From: Dyella amyloliquefaciens
GTDB taxonomy: Bacteria > Pseudomonadota > Gammaproteobacteria > Xanthomonadales > Rhodanobacteraceae
Assembly (NCBI RefSeq): GCF_004296575.1
Contig: NZ_SAYT01000002.1
Span: 124,001 to 188,000 of the forward strand
Direction of reading: 5' to 3'
DNA length: 64,000 bases
Part shown: piece after piece, positions 44,799-53,571 of the stretch
Position numbering within the stretch: the stretch's first letter is position 1
Layout: every line of letters begins with the position of its first letter
The notes under the pieces: model-generated
What the model saw: only the letters and a program-made list of their open reading frames with translations
Database searches by the model: none
Told to the model about the DNA's origin: nothing
Program-made: the position numbers and the translations under genes

Positions 44799-45332
44799 CG
44801 ATGCCTCCGAACGGCGTTCTTTTCGGTGATGGCGTGACGGATGGCGCTATGCCTCCGGTGCCGCCTTGCGTGGTTTCAATGTAGCCAACGCCCCGAAATC
44901 CGCCATCGAAGATGGATCGTTTATTGTCTTGAGTGGGCCAATCGACCGACCCGGCCCGCCCGGCGTGCAGCGGCCACTCCTTATGTATGTGATGCGATGC
45001 GACGAGCACTGCATGGGCCAGGGAATGACCGTCCGGAGGGCGTACCCGCTGGCATGTTTGGCCGCCTAGAGGGCTAGCGTCTCATGCATCTGCGAGCGGC
45101 GGCCGCGCCCAGGCGGCGATCGTGACTGCTGGCACTATCAGAATCATTTGCTGGCGAAGCCGCCCGAGCCTGCTGGCCAAATCATTGTTTTCACGTAACT
45201 TGCAGGCCTTCCCGGGCGCGCCGACAGATTGCCCGACTAGCTTCCCAAGGCCACGAATTGGCGGTAGGTTGGCGGTTCGTCACAAAACCGCCATAGCCGT
45301 ACCAGCTGTTCAGCATTGTGCAGAGGCTCCAA
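44799..45332. other. Divergent intergenic region between esterase and AraC-type regulator genes
   Basis: 534 bp with no credible gene. It must contain both promoters; GGAGG for the TTG-started esterase is at its left end and GAGG for the regulator at its right end. I saw no long palindrome, no RNA structure that I can name and no recognisable coding remnant. Confidence 0.4.
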
Positions 45333-46130
45333 ATGCAGCGAAGCAAGAAAGGCATCGACTACCAATACGTGCCGCGCCCCATCGCCGTGCTGACGGACGA
45401 ATACCCTTCGGGTTTCCACGACCCCCTGCATTCCCACCCGCGCGCACAACTCGTTTATGCCATCAGCGGGGTCACTATCCTGACCACGCAGAACGCGAGC
45501 TATGTGGCCCTGCCGCAGCGCGCGATCTGGGTGCCGCCCGGCGTCGAACACGAAGTGTTCTGTCGCGGTCGCGTGCAGATCCGCACCCTGTACATCTCGC
45601 CGGAAGCCGCGCCCGACCTGCCGCAGTCCTGCCACGTGTTCGAAGTGTCGAACCTGCTGCGCGAACTGATCATCGCCGCGGCTGAGCTGCCCATCGAATA
45701 TTCACTGGAAGGCACCGAAGCCCACATCATGGCGCTGATCCTGGACATGATCCGCGCCGCGCCGCGCATCCCGCTCTTTGTGCCGATGCCCGCCAACAAG
45801 CGCCTGGCCCACGTGTGCAGCACGATTCTTGCCGATCCCGCGCAGGACACCCCGCTTGACGAATGGGCCGATGCGGCAGCCATGGGCCGGCGCACTTTCA
45901 CGCGTACGTTCCGCCGTGAGACCGGCATGAGTTTCGAGACCTGGCGCAGGCAGGTTCGCCTGATCGATGCGCTTTCGCGCATCGCCACCGGCCACTCGGT
46001 GGCATCGGCCGCACTCGATGTCGGCTACAACAGCCCCAGCGCCTTCGCGGCCGTGTTCCGTCGCACGTTCGGCGCACCGCCGACGCATTACGCCGTCACC
46101 GAATCAACGCAGGGTTCGCAGATCAGCTGA
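45333..46130 (+). CDS. AraC-family transcriptional regulator
   Basis: 265 residues from ATG 45333 with GAGG upstream; a GTG five codons earlier is the alternative. The N-terminal cupin (FHDPLHSHPRAQLVYAISGVTIL, ALPQRAIWVPPGVEHEVFC) is the ligand-binding half. The C-terminal half has two helix-turn-helix units: LDEWADAAAMGRRTFTRTFRRETGMSFETWRRQ and HSVASAALDVGYNSPSAFAAVFRRTFGAPPTHY. The layout matches repressors/activators of drug or aromatic responses such as NimR. Likely targets are the divergent esterase and perhaps the PepSY operon beginning 161 bp downstream. Confidence 0.93.
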   Translation: MQRSKKGIDYQYVPRPIAVLTDEYPSGFHDPLHSHPRAQLVYAISGVTILTTQNASYVALPQRAIWVPPGVEHEVFCRGRVQIRTLYISPEAAPDLPQSCHVFEVSNLLRELIIAAAELPIEYSLEGTEAHIMALILDMIRAAPRIPLFVPMPANKRLAHVCSTILADPAQDTPLDEWADAAAMGRRTFTRTFRRETGMSFETWRRQVRLIDALSRIATGHSVASAALDVGYNSPSAFAAVFRRTFGAPPTHYAVTESTQGSQIS

Positions 46131-46291
46131 GCAGATTCCCCGCCGCGTCGCCGTCCCGTACGCCGGCGCAGGCACCGTAAAAAAATGGCCCGTTTGCAAC
46201 GACGAAAGTCCCCAAGTGAGCAGCCTCCGGGGGCCTTTACCACGACATTAGCTGACAGCCTCCCCATGATCGTCACGAAGGCTTCGAGGAA

Positions 46292-47392
46292 ATGTCGCCC
46301 TTTCTACGCACCGCGCACAAATACCTGAGCCTTACCTTTGGCCTGCTCTGGTTGCTCCAGGCCGCGACCGGCACGCTGCTGGTCTTTCGCGGGGAAATCG
46401 ACGACGCCACCCTCGCGGGCCCCAACCAGCCGCTGAAGCCCGCCGTATTCGCGACAGCGGTCGCCAGGCTGGCGGCGGAGCATGCACCATCCGCTCTCAC
46501 CATCGTCGTCCCCAGCGAAGGCTCGAAGAACCGCTACGACCTGTTGATGGAGGCGCCGGACGGCCGCACCCGCGCGGTGCGCGTCGACGGCGAAGGCCAA
46601 CTGGTCGTGGATCGTCCGCGCGATCACGATTACCCGGCACCGGGCCTGTTCCAGACGGCGCTCGACTTCCACGAAAGCCTGTTCGCCGGCGAGCGTGGCA
46701 TGTGGTTCATGGGCGTCAGTGGCTTCCTGCTGCTGACCAACATCATTGGCGGCATCATCATCGCGTGGCCCCGGCGCGGGCAGCCGTGGCGCCGCGTATT
46801 GCTCCCCGGCACGGCGGGCCCGCTGCCCGTGAAGATGTTCAAATGGCATCGCGCGTTGGGCCTGGTATTCGCGGCAGTCACCGTCGTGACCGTCACCACC
46901 GGCGTGCTGCAGGAATACCCGATCGACGACTGGATGGGCGTGCAACGCCCCGAGCCGCCCGCCCGCGAAAGTCACGTACCGTTCGCCGTGCCCTTCGGCG
47001 ATGCGCTGGCGACTGCGATCGCGCGCTATCCGGGCACGCCGATTGCCATGATCGAGATGCCGGCAACGGACCATCCGTGGTACCGGATCCGTTTCCGCCA
47101 GGACGGCGATTCACGCCGCGTGTTCGGCTGGACCTCGGTGCTCGTCGATGCGCAGGACGGTCGCGTGCTGCTTGATGTGCCCGCATCCAGGCTGCCGCTC
47201 AACAACAAGATCTACAACTCGTTCTACTCCATCCACACCGGCGAATTCTTTGGCATCGGCGGACGTGTCGTCGTGCTGTTCGTCGGCCTCTGGCTGATCA
47301 CGATGGCCGTGTTCGGCGGGGCACTGTGGTGGGCACGACGCAAATTACGCATGACGACTCGGCAACGCACCCGGACGGTAGAGGCAACATGA
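46292..47392 (+). CDS. PepSY-associated transmembrane protein (PiuB-like)
   Basis: 366 residues; GAGG precedes ATG 46292. It begins with TAHKYLSLTFGLLWLLQAATGTLLVFRGEIDD, the first PepSY_TM helix, followed by a periplasmic PepSY stretch, WFMGVSGFLLLTNIIGGIIIAWPRR, KMFKWHRALGLVFAAVTVVTVTTGVL and the final helix RVVVLFVGLWLITMAVFGGALWW. The membrane histidines (HKY, HES, WHR, HTG) could coordinate heme. Relatives are linked to iron uptake, where they may reduce ferric siderophores. It overlaps the next gene by 4 bp. Confidence 0.92.
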   Translation: MSPFLRTAHKYLSLTFGLLWLLQAATGTLLVFRGEIDDATLAGPNQPLKPAVFATAVARLAAEHAPSALTIVVPSEGSKNRYDLLMEAPDGRTRAVRVDGEGQLVVDRPRDHDYPAPGLFQTALDFHESLFAGERGMWFMGVSGFLLLTNIIGGIIIAWPRRGQPWRRVLLPGTAGPLPVKMFKWHRALGLVFAAVTVVTVTTGVLQEYPIDDWMGVQRPEPPARESHVPFAVPFGDALATAIARYPGTPIAMIEMPATDHPWYRIRFRQDGDSRRVFGWTSVLVDAQDGRVLLDVPASRLPLNNKIYNSFYSIHTGEFFGIGGRVVVLFVGLWLITMAVFGGALWWARRKLRMTTRQRTRTVEAT

Positions 47393-48027
47393 GCAGCAAC
47401 TATTTCAAGGCAATCACCGATACGGACGTGGCCGACCTGGTCACCAAGCACCCGCTGGCCCTGCTTGCCTGTTCGGGCGATGCCGGCCTGCGCGTGACGC
47501 CATTGCCGATGCGCATCGAGCGCACCGCTGGCTCGGATATCGTCAGCATGACCGGCCATATGGGGCGTTCCAATCCCCAAGTCGCGGCGCTGCGCGCCAA
47601 CCCAAGCGCGTCGCTGCTGTTCCTCGGCCCCCACGGCTATGTCTCGCCGTCCTGGCTGACCGACCGCACCCAGGCGCCCACCTGGAACTACGCCTACGCC
47701 AACTTCTCCGTGCAGATCGAATTCCTGGACGACGCCGAGAACCTCGAGCGCATCGTTCGCGACCTCGTCGACGCCATGGAAACCGGCCGCGAAAACGCCT
47801 GGAGCGTCGATGACATGCAGGCCCGCTATGCCCTGCTCGCCACGCGCATCATCGCCTTCCGCGCGACCGTGACCGGCGTCGAGTCGAAGTTCAAGCTCGG
47901 CCAGGACGAACGCGAAGACGTCTATCCGGAAATCATCGCCGGCCTCGGCAACGAAGGTGGCCACGCGGAACTCATCGCGATGATGCAGCTGTTCAATGCA
48001 CATCGCGGCGGGAACGCCCAGGCATGA
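47389..48027 (+). CDS. FMN-binding PaiB-type protein
   Basis: 212 residues, ATG 47389 in an ATGA overlap. PaiB-family wording: YFKAITDTDVADLVTKHPLALLA, SMTGHMGRSNPQ, FLGPHGYVSPSWL and TWNYAYANFSVQIEF. The fold is a split-barrel flavin-binding domain. PaiB was described in Bacillus as a negative regulator, but many homologues may be flavin enzymes. Placed between a PepSY membrane protein and an amino-acid permease, an oxidoreductase or sensing role linked with transport is conceivable. Function is not established. Confidence 0.9.
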   Translation: MSSNYFKAITDTDVADLVTKHPLALLACSGDAGLRVTPLPMRIERTAGSDIVSMTGHMGRSNPQVAALRANPSASLLFLGPHGYVSPSWLTDRTQAPTWNYAYANFSVQIEFLDDAENLERIVRDLVDAMETGRENAWSVDDMQARYALLATRIIAFRATVTGVESKFKLGQDEREDVYPEIIAGLGNEGGHAELIAMMQLFNAHRGGNAQA

Positions 48028-49568
48028 CCTCCTCCCGCCTGTTCGCGCGCAAGTCGATCGAAACCCTGCAGCGGCAGACCCAGGAAAACGGCATGCGCAA
48101 GGTGCTGGGGCCGCTGCAGCTGGTGCTGCTCGGCATCGGCTGCATCGTGGGTGCAGGCATCTACGTGATGATCGGCCCGGCCGCGGCGAGCTATGCCGGC
48201 CCGGGCGTGATGATCTCGTTCCTGATCGCCGGCGCGGCATGCTCGCTCACCGCGCTGTGCTACGCCGAACTCGCTGCCGCCGTGCCTGCCGCCGGCTCGT
48301 CGTATGCGTATTGCTACGCCGCGATGGGCGAAGTGTACGCATGGACGCTGGGCTGGCTGCTGATGCTGGAATACGGCCTCGCGGGCTCGCTTCTGGCGGT
48401 CGGTTTCGCAGGCTATTTCACCAGCCTGCTGGCAAATTTCGGCATTCATCTGCCCGACGCGATTTCGGTTTCCTGGCTGCAGTCGTCGGTGGTCGACGGC
48501 CACATCAGTTTCCACCAGACCGGCGGACTCAACCTGGTCGCCGCGGGCGCACTTGCCTGCATCGCCGTCGTACTCGTCCTTGGCGTATCGAAGGCAGCAT
48601 GGGTGAACACCTTGCTGGTGGCGATCAAGCTCGCCGTACTCGCCTCGTTCGTCGCCATCGGTATCGGTGCGGTCGACGTGCATCACTGGACGCCACTCAT
48701 CCCCGCCAACGAAGGTGGCTTCACCTACGGCTGGCAAGGCGTGCTGCGCGCGTCGTCCATCCTGTTCTTCGCCTATCTCGGTTTCGAGACGGTCTCCACC
48801 GCGGCCGGCGAGACCGCCAATCCGCAGCGAGCAATGCCCATCGGCATTCTCGGCGCACTCGGCGTCAGCACGCTCATCTATATCGTCGTCGCCGCCGTGC
48901 TTACCGGCATCGTGCCGTTCCGCGAACTGGGCGTGCCTGATCCGATCGCCGTGGCCGTTGATCGCATTGGCCATCCCGGCTTTGCAGTGATGATCAAGGT
49001 GGGCGCCCTGGCCGGCCTCTCCTCCGTGCTGCTGGTCAACGGTTACGGCCACTCGCGCATCTGCTATGCGATGGCGCAGGACGGGCTGTTTCCGCCGGTG
49101 TTCGCGCGCCTGAGTTCGCGCTTCCGCACCCCGTGGATCGGCTGCATCCTGGTTTGCGGCATCTCCGCCGTACTGGCCGCACTGTTCCCGCTGTCGATCC
49201 TGGGTGACTTCGTAAGCATCGGCACGGCACTCGCCTTCAGCATCGTCGCACTGAGCCTGATGTGGCTGCGCACCACGCGCCCGGATATTCCCCGCCCGTT
49301 CCGCGTGCCGCTGGGTGGTTTCCGTGTTGGCAAGGTGTGGATCGGCTATATCCCCACTGCGGCGATCATACTTTGTGTCGCCATGGTGCTTCCGATCACG
49401 CTCGACATCATCGAGTCGGCGCGACGCGGCAATATCCTGCCCGCCAGCATTCTCGGTGGCTACGCCTGCCTGGGTGCCTTCATCTACTTTTCTTTCGGTG
49501 CGAAAGGTGCGCGACGCGTCCGGTCTGCCGCCCTGGAAGAAGACTCGTGTCCGGCACCGGGCGCCTGA
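48024..49568 (+). CDS. Amino-acid permease (APC superfamily, cationic amino-acid transporter type)
   Basis: 514 residues from ATG 48024, overlapping the previous stop by 4 bp. About 12 hydrophobic helices start with LGPLQLVLLGIGCIVGAGIYVMIGPAA. Further landmarks are AELAAAVPAAGSSYAYCYAAMGE, FFAYLGFETVSTAAGETANPQRAMP, NGYGHSRICYAMAQDGLFPP and RVPLGGFRVGKVWIGYIPTAA. This is the YfnA/CAT subgroup, importing amino acids with protons. Substrate not determined. It is the third gene of the coupled operon. Confidence 0.93.
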   Translation: MTSSRLFARKSIETLQRQTQENGMRKVLGPLQLVLLGIGCIVGAGIYVMIGPAAASYAGPGVMISFLIAGAACSLTALCYAELAAAVPAAGSSYAYCYAAMGEVYAWTLGWLLMLEYGLAGSLLAVGFAGYFTSLLANFGIHLPDAISVSWLQSSVVDGHISFHQTGGLNLVAAGALACIAVVLVLGVSKAAWVNTLLVAIKLAVLASFVAIGIGAVDVHHWTPLIPANEGGFTYGWQGVLRASSILFFAYLGFETVSTAAGETANPQRAMPIGILGALGVSTLIYIVVAAVLTGIVPFRELGVPDPIAVAVDRIGHPGFAVMIKVGALAGLSSVLLVNGYGHSRICYAMAQDGLFPPVFARLSSRFRTPWIGCILVCGISAVLAALFPLSILGDFVSIGTALAFSIVALSLMWLRTTRPDIPRPFRVPLGGFRVGKVWIGYIPTAAIILCVAMVLPITLDIIESARRGNILPASILGGYACLGAFIYFSFGAKGARRVRSAALEEDSCPAPGA

Positions 49569-49605
49569 CCGCGCTGGTCCGATACGAATTACAGCGACTT
49601 TGACC

Positions 49606-50424
49606 ATGCCTTTGCTTGCCGCGCCCATGTCGTCGACGCGACGATTCATCCCGCTCATCGCCCTGGCGTGCGCGCCCTTGATCGGGCTGTATGCACGCAC
49701 TGCCCACGCCGACCTGACCGATGAAATCCAGGTCTATGACGACAGCATCAACAAGCGCGGCCAGGTCGGGCTGGAGCTTCACCTGAACACCACGGTGGAC
49801 GGTCGCTCCACGCCGGAATGGCCTGGTGAAATCACTCCGAACCATGGTTTCCGCACCACCATGGAGTGGTCCTACGGCCTCACCGACACGCTGGAAGCCG
49901 GCCTGTATCTCCCGATCGTGCATGACAGCACCGGGAGCACCTACTTTCCCGGTCCGCGCTTCCGGCTGAAGTGGATTCCGCAGCGTCCCGAAGAGGGAAG
50001 CTCGGGCATCTTCTACGGCCTCAATGTCGAAGTATCCGCCGTCAACGAACGGTTCGAGCAAGGCCGTCCCGCGGTGGAGATTCGCCCCATCGTCGGCTAT
50101 CGCAGCCCGTTATGGCTGGTGTCGTTCAATCCGGTGATCGATGAGACGTATCGTTCCCGCCATGTCAGCGACAGGCCGGACTTCAATCCCGGCCTCAAGA
50201 TCGCGCGAACCGTGGCGAAGGACACCGCGCTAGGCCTGGAGTACTACAACGACTTCGGCTCCGTCGGAAACTTCGAACCTCCGCACAAGCAGGACCAGCA
50301 GCTGTTTGCCGCCATCGATGTCACTGGCGGCCCGCTTCCCTTCAACTTCGGCATCGGCCACGGCCTCAACGGCGCAAGCGACAAGCTGACCCTCAAGGCC
50401 ATTTTCGAAGTCCCGCTGGACTGA
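49606..50424 (+). CDS. Predicted outer-membrane beta-barrel protein, unknown
   Basis: 272 residues from ATG 49606 (ATG 49627 also possible). Signal peptide (RRFIPLIALACAPLIGLYARTAHA). The mature protein is a run of amphipathic beta strands of barrel type (GQVGLELHLNTTVDG, GFRTTMEWSYGLTDTLEAGLYLPI, RFRLKWIPQRP, FYGLNVEVSAVN, LKAIFEVPLD). No family name recognised; it might be a small porin or lipid-related barrel. It lies 37 bp after the permease gene and may belong to that operon. Confidence 0.75.
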   Translation: MPLLAAPMSSTRRFIPLIALACAPLIGLYARTAHADLTDEIQVYDDSINKRGQVGLELHLNTTVDGRSTPEWPGEITPNHGFRTTMEWSYGLTDTLEAGLYLPIVHDSTGSTYFPGPRFRLKWIPQRPEEGSSGIFYGLNVEVSAVNERFEQGRPAVEIRPIVGYRSPLWLVSFNPVIDETYRSRHVSDRPDFNPGLKIARTVAKDTALGLEYYNDFGSVGNFEPPHKQDQQLFAAIDVTGGPLPFNFGIGHGLNGASDKLTLKAIFEVPLD

Positions 50425-50493
50425 GCCCCGCTGTTCCAGTGACGGCGTGAGGCCGCCAACTACCGGGCTCCACGGATCGTCCGTTTCCAAAAG

Positions 50494-50527
50494 AAAAAGG
50501 CACAGGGAGCAATCCCTGTGCCTTTTT
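50494..50527. terminator. Strong bidirectional rho-independent terminator
   Basis: AAAAAGGCACAGGGA (50494-50508) pairs exactly with TCCCTGTGCCTTTTT (50513-50527) across a GCAA tetraloop. The A-run and T-run give both strands an intrinsic terminator, which fits its position between the convergent outer-membrane-protein and sulfatase genes. Confidence 0.95.
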
Positions 50528-50542
50528 GTAGCCAAGTGGCGA

Positions 50543-52333
50543 TCAGTTGCTGCTGCCGTTCGGGTTCTGCAGCTTCTGCATGGCGCCGTCGATGGCTTTC
50601 TTCATGCTCAAGGTGTCGGAACCCTGACTTGGTGGAAAGTCCTGCAAGCTCTTCAGATGAGCGGCGAGGAAAGGTACCGCCGCTGTTGGCGCCCACAACT
50701 TCTGGGCGACAAACTTGCGACCCTCGTACTGGTACTCCTCGGAGTCAGGCGTGACTTTTTCCATCGGATCCATCAGCAGATTCACGATGTAGGGAACGCT
50801 GGGGAAGGACTTTTCGTCGAACCAGCTTCCGTGGTGCTTTACGCCGATGTGCATCTTCCATCCATCGACACGAACCGCCATGAGATCGGTTTCGTCGTAG
50901 TAGAACAGTTCTCGCCTCGCCGACTTGTCGGTCTTGCCGGTCCAATAGTCGAGATTGTTATAGCCATCCAGGTGCACTTTGTACTTCGTGCCGTTCATGG
51001 TGTAACCCTTGAGCAGGTCATCCTTCAGATTGGGAAGACCTGCAGCGGCTGCCAGCGTGACATAGGTGTCTTCGTGACTCTGTATGCCATTGCCTTCGCG
51101 GCCGGCGGGAATGTGACCCGGCCACTTGACCAGCATCGGCACGCGCAGGCCGCCCTCCCAGGTCGTGCCTTTCTCGCCGCGGAACGGTGCCGTTCCTCCA
51201 TCCGGATAGAACATGTACTCGTTGCCGTTATCGGTGCTGTAGATGACGATGGTGTTGCCTTCGACGCCAAGATCCTTGATCTTCTGCAGGATCTTTCCGA
51301 CCAGTTCGTCATGCTCAAGCATGCGGGCGCGAACCACATCCTCTTCCGCTCTCCCCTCGTCCACGGCCATCTGCACGTACTTCGGATTGGGATGCGACCA
51401 GACATGGATGGCCGTCGAGTTGTACCAGATGAAGAACGGCTTATCTCCCTTGCCGACCTTGTCCATGTACTTCAACGTTTCGTCGGTCACTTCCTGATCG
51501 ATGGTCTCCATGCGCTTGCGCGTCAGCGGCCCCGTGTCGACGATCTTCTGCTTGCCCACCCGCCCAAACTTGGGATCGTTGGTCGGATCGTCCGTATCCG
51601 TGGCCCAGGTATGCAGCACGCCGCGCGGACCATACTTGTCCTTGTAGGCGGGGTTCTTCTGGCCGGGATAGTCCAGTTGCTCGGGCTCCTCTTCGGCATT
51701 GAGGTGGTAGAGGTTGCCGAACCACTCGTCAAAACCATGCGCGGTCGGCAGGAACTCGTTGCGGTCACCCAGGTGGTTCTTGCCGAACTGAGCGGTGGCG
51801 TAGCCCACTGACTTGAGCACCTCCGCGATGGTCGGATCGCTCTTCTGTATACCGCGCGTCGATCCGGGAATGCCGATGGTGGTCATGCCGGTACGAATCG
51901 GCAGCTGGCCCATCGCAAACGCAGCGCGACCGGCCGTACAACTGGGCTGACCATACTGATCAGTAAAGATCATGCCCTCCCTGGCGATGGAATCGATGTT
52001 TGGCGTGTGACCCATCATTCCGTGCGTGTAGGCGCCGACATTCCACATGCCGATATCGTCACCCCAGATCACCACGATATTGGGTCGCTTCCCGTTGTTT
52101 GCGGGATTGTTTGCGACAGCCGGGAGAGGAGGCGGTGTCACTGCATTGACCGGCTCGGGGACCACGGGCTCGCCAGTTGGAATACTGGGAGCGCTCGCCC
52201 CGGTGGTACTGGCTTGGCCGGACCCAATGCCCTGGCCGGATTGAGAACAACCGATGATTCCACCCATCATGACCAGGCTGGCGAGCAACAGCGGGCCAAC
52301 CGAGGACACAAGCCTCGATCTCTTACTTTTCAT
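50543..52333 (-). CDS. Arylsulfatase-type sulfatase, lipoprotein
   Basis: 596 residues; GGAGG precedes ATG 52333. The lipoprotein signal ends with lipobox IIGC, followed by a ~60-residue Pro/Ser/Thr linker. Catalytic elements: PNIVVIWGDDIG (two metal Asp), PSCTAGRAAF (the Cys of C-x-A-x-R becomes formylglycine), FGKNHLGD, TAIHVWSHP and STDNGNEYM. This is a type I sulfatase cleaving sulfate esters outside the cytoplasm. The formylglycine-generating enzyme is not in the window. Substrate unknown. It stands alone, convergent with the preceding operon. Confidence 0.93.
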   Translation of the reverse strand: MKSKRSRLVSSVGPLLLASLVMMGGIIGCSQSGQGIGSGQASTTGASAPSIPTGEPVVPEPVNAVTPPPLPAVANNPANNGKRPNIVVIWGDDIGMWNVGAYTHGMMGHTPNIDSIAREGMIFTDQYGQPSCTAGRAAFAMGQLPIRTGMTTIGIPGSTRGIQKSDPTIAEVLKSVGYATAQFGKNHLGDRNEFLPTAHGFDEWFGNLYHLNAEEEPEQLDYPGQKNPAYKDKYGPRGVLHTWATDTDDPTNDPKFGRVGKQKIVDTGPLTRKRMETIDQEVTDETLKYMDKVGKGDKPFFIWYNSTAIHVWSHPNPKYVQMAVDEGRAEEDVVRARMLEHDELVGKILQKIKDLGVEGNTIVIYSTDNGNEYMFYPDGGTAPFRGEKGTTWEGGLRVPMLVKWPGHIPAGREGNGIQSHEDTYVTLAAAAGLPNLKDDLLKGYTMNGTKYKVHLDGYNNLDYWTGKTDKSARRELFYYDETDLMAVRVDGWKMHIGVKHHGSWFDEKSFPSVPYIVNLLMDPMEKVTPDSEEYQYEGRKFVAQKLWAPTAAVPFLAAHLKSLQDFPPSQGSDTLSMKKAIDGAMQKLQNPNGSSN

Positions 52334-53571
52334 AACGCGACCTCCAGACATGAATTCGCTCTTGCGAACGCCCGTTGATTTGCCCCTGATGTCGCCATCT
52401 CAAACCCGACTCATCGCTCATCGCGAACGCCGCAGATGGGAAGCTTGCTTGGTTCTTGCGACCGATGATGGTGGCCGCAAGAAATTGAAACCAGCGAAGA
52501 AGTACCAATGCTTGCTACGTAGATCTACGGGCAAGGACCTGCCATGGATCCCTTGGATGAACCCAAAGAGGCCCGCCATGCGTCTAAGAACGGACCTCTC
52601 CCGAGTTAGCCGTAAGCGAGTGCCCGCAGCCGGCCGGAGCCAGAGAGATTTTCAGACCCCATCGGAATTGATGTTCTTGCAGAAAGTCGACCAGCTCTAG
52701 CCTTCAGCCCGCTCGGGCGGAAGCAAGTGCTTCACAGCACAGGACGAACAGTGAGGTCATTCCGTGCACTCGATAGGCCGCCGTCTGTTCGGCAACCTGT
52801 ACAGCCTTGTATGGATGAAGTGAAACGAAATCGTCTCGTGCTATCGGAGACCGACAGCGAGGAGCGCGCACCTTTTCAACGATCCCCTGCTTCAGTCCGC
52901 TGCCGATCCATGAGAACGCAGCGACTTCAAAGTTTGCAGAAGTCCATGCGACTCGAGTTGGTTTGTGCGCCCAACCGCGGCAGGCCGTTCACCCTTTCAC
53001 GATAAAAGCACAACAGCTCCGCGCCATGGCTTGAAAGAGGCAACGCGGGCGACAGTTTCCCGTAGGTATTTTTGCGGTAGCGAGAATTTCAACGGTGGCA
53101 CATGCTCCCAACGCACGCATGAACATGCGTTCGCGCAAGGGATCCTGCTTCGTCTTCATCGCCCCTGCGAAGACTACAGACGCCCAGAAGTCGGGAGGTA
53201 ACACGTGCATGGTTTCGTGCAGGAGGGTGCCCCGCGACAGACTGCACCCCTCAAGACAGCACGACCATTGAAGAGGAGCGCACGGCGCGCTGCCTTGAGT
53301 CGGATGTCAGAACCTTCCCCATTCTTGGCATGCGCACCCTCCGCCAACCCTCCCACATCGCGCGCACACGGGCGCCATGCAAACCATCGACAGAGGTCAT
53401 CATGAGAGCGAATCCACTCGTCTCCATGCCGACCGCCATGGCTCGCGGCGCCGTTCCCACGCCGCGAGATAGATCGTCCGAAGCCAGGCCGTAGCCCAAG
53501 GCCGCGAGGCTTTCTTCACTCGCCGGCGATTCCAGGACTTGCGGCTTCGGTCTTTCAGAGGTGCAAACACC
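52334..53571. other. 1.2-kb region without recognisable genes, including the long leader of the TpsA gene
   Basis: Only short frames occur on either strand, none with a recognisable product or good start signals, and base composition from about 52360 to 53100 looks less GC-rich than its neighbours. Inverted repeats seen: GCCCG-CT-CGGGC (52708-52719), GAAGCA-AG-TGCTTC (52720-52733) and CTCGCGGCG (53442-53450)/CGCCGCGAG (53460-53468). The last lies about 105 nt upstream of the exoprotein ATG and probably in its 5' leader. The remainder could be a decayed gene or a large regulatory region; I see nothing that decides this. Confidence 0.5.
53442..53468 (+). promoter_or_regulatory. 9-bp perfect hairpin in the presumed leader of the TpsA gene
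   Basis: CTCGCGGCG and CGCCGCGAG flank a 9-nt loop (CCGTTCCCA). There is no T-run, so it is not a standard terminator. It may be an mRNA structure regulating the very large downstream gene. It was compared by eye with the cyclic-di-GMP riboswitch consensus and does not match. Confidence 0.35.

Noticed and set aside
53251-53499. 82-codon minus-strand frame in the gene-free region
   Set aside because: Met/Arg-rich random-looking product, no ribosome-binding site and it lies across the hairpin of the probable TpsA leader.
53440-53571. Cyclic-di-GMP riboswitch before the exoprotein gene
   Set aside because: A strong hairpin exists but the conserved GEMM sequence blocks and tetraloop receptor are not seen.
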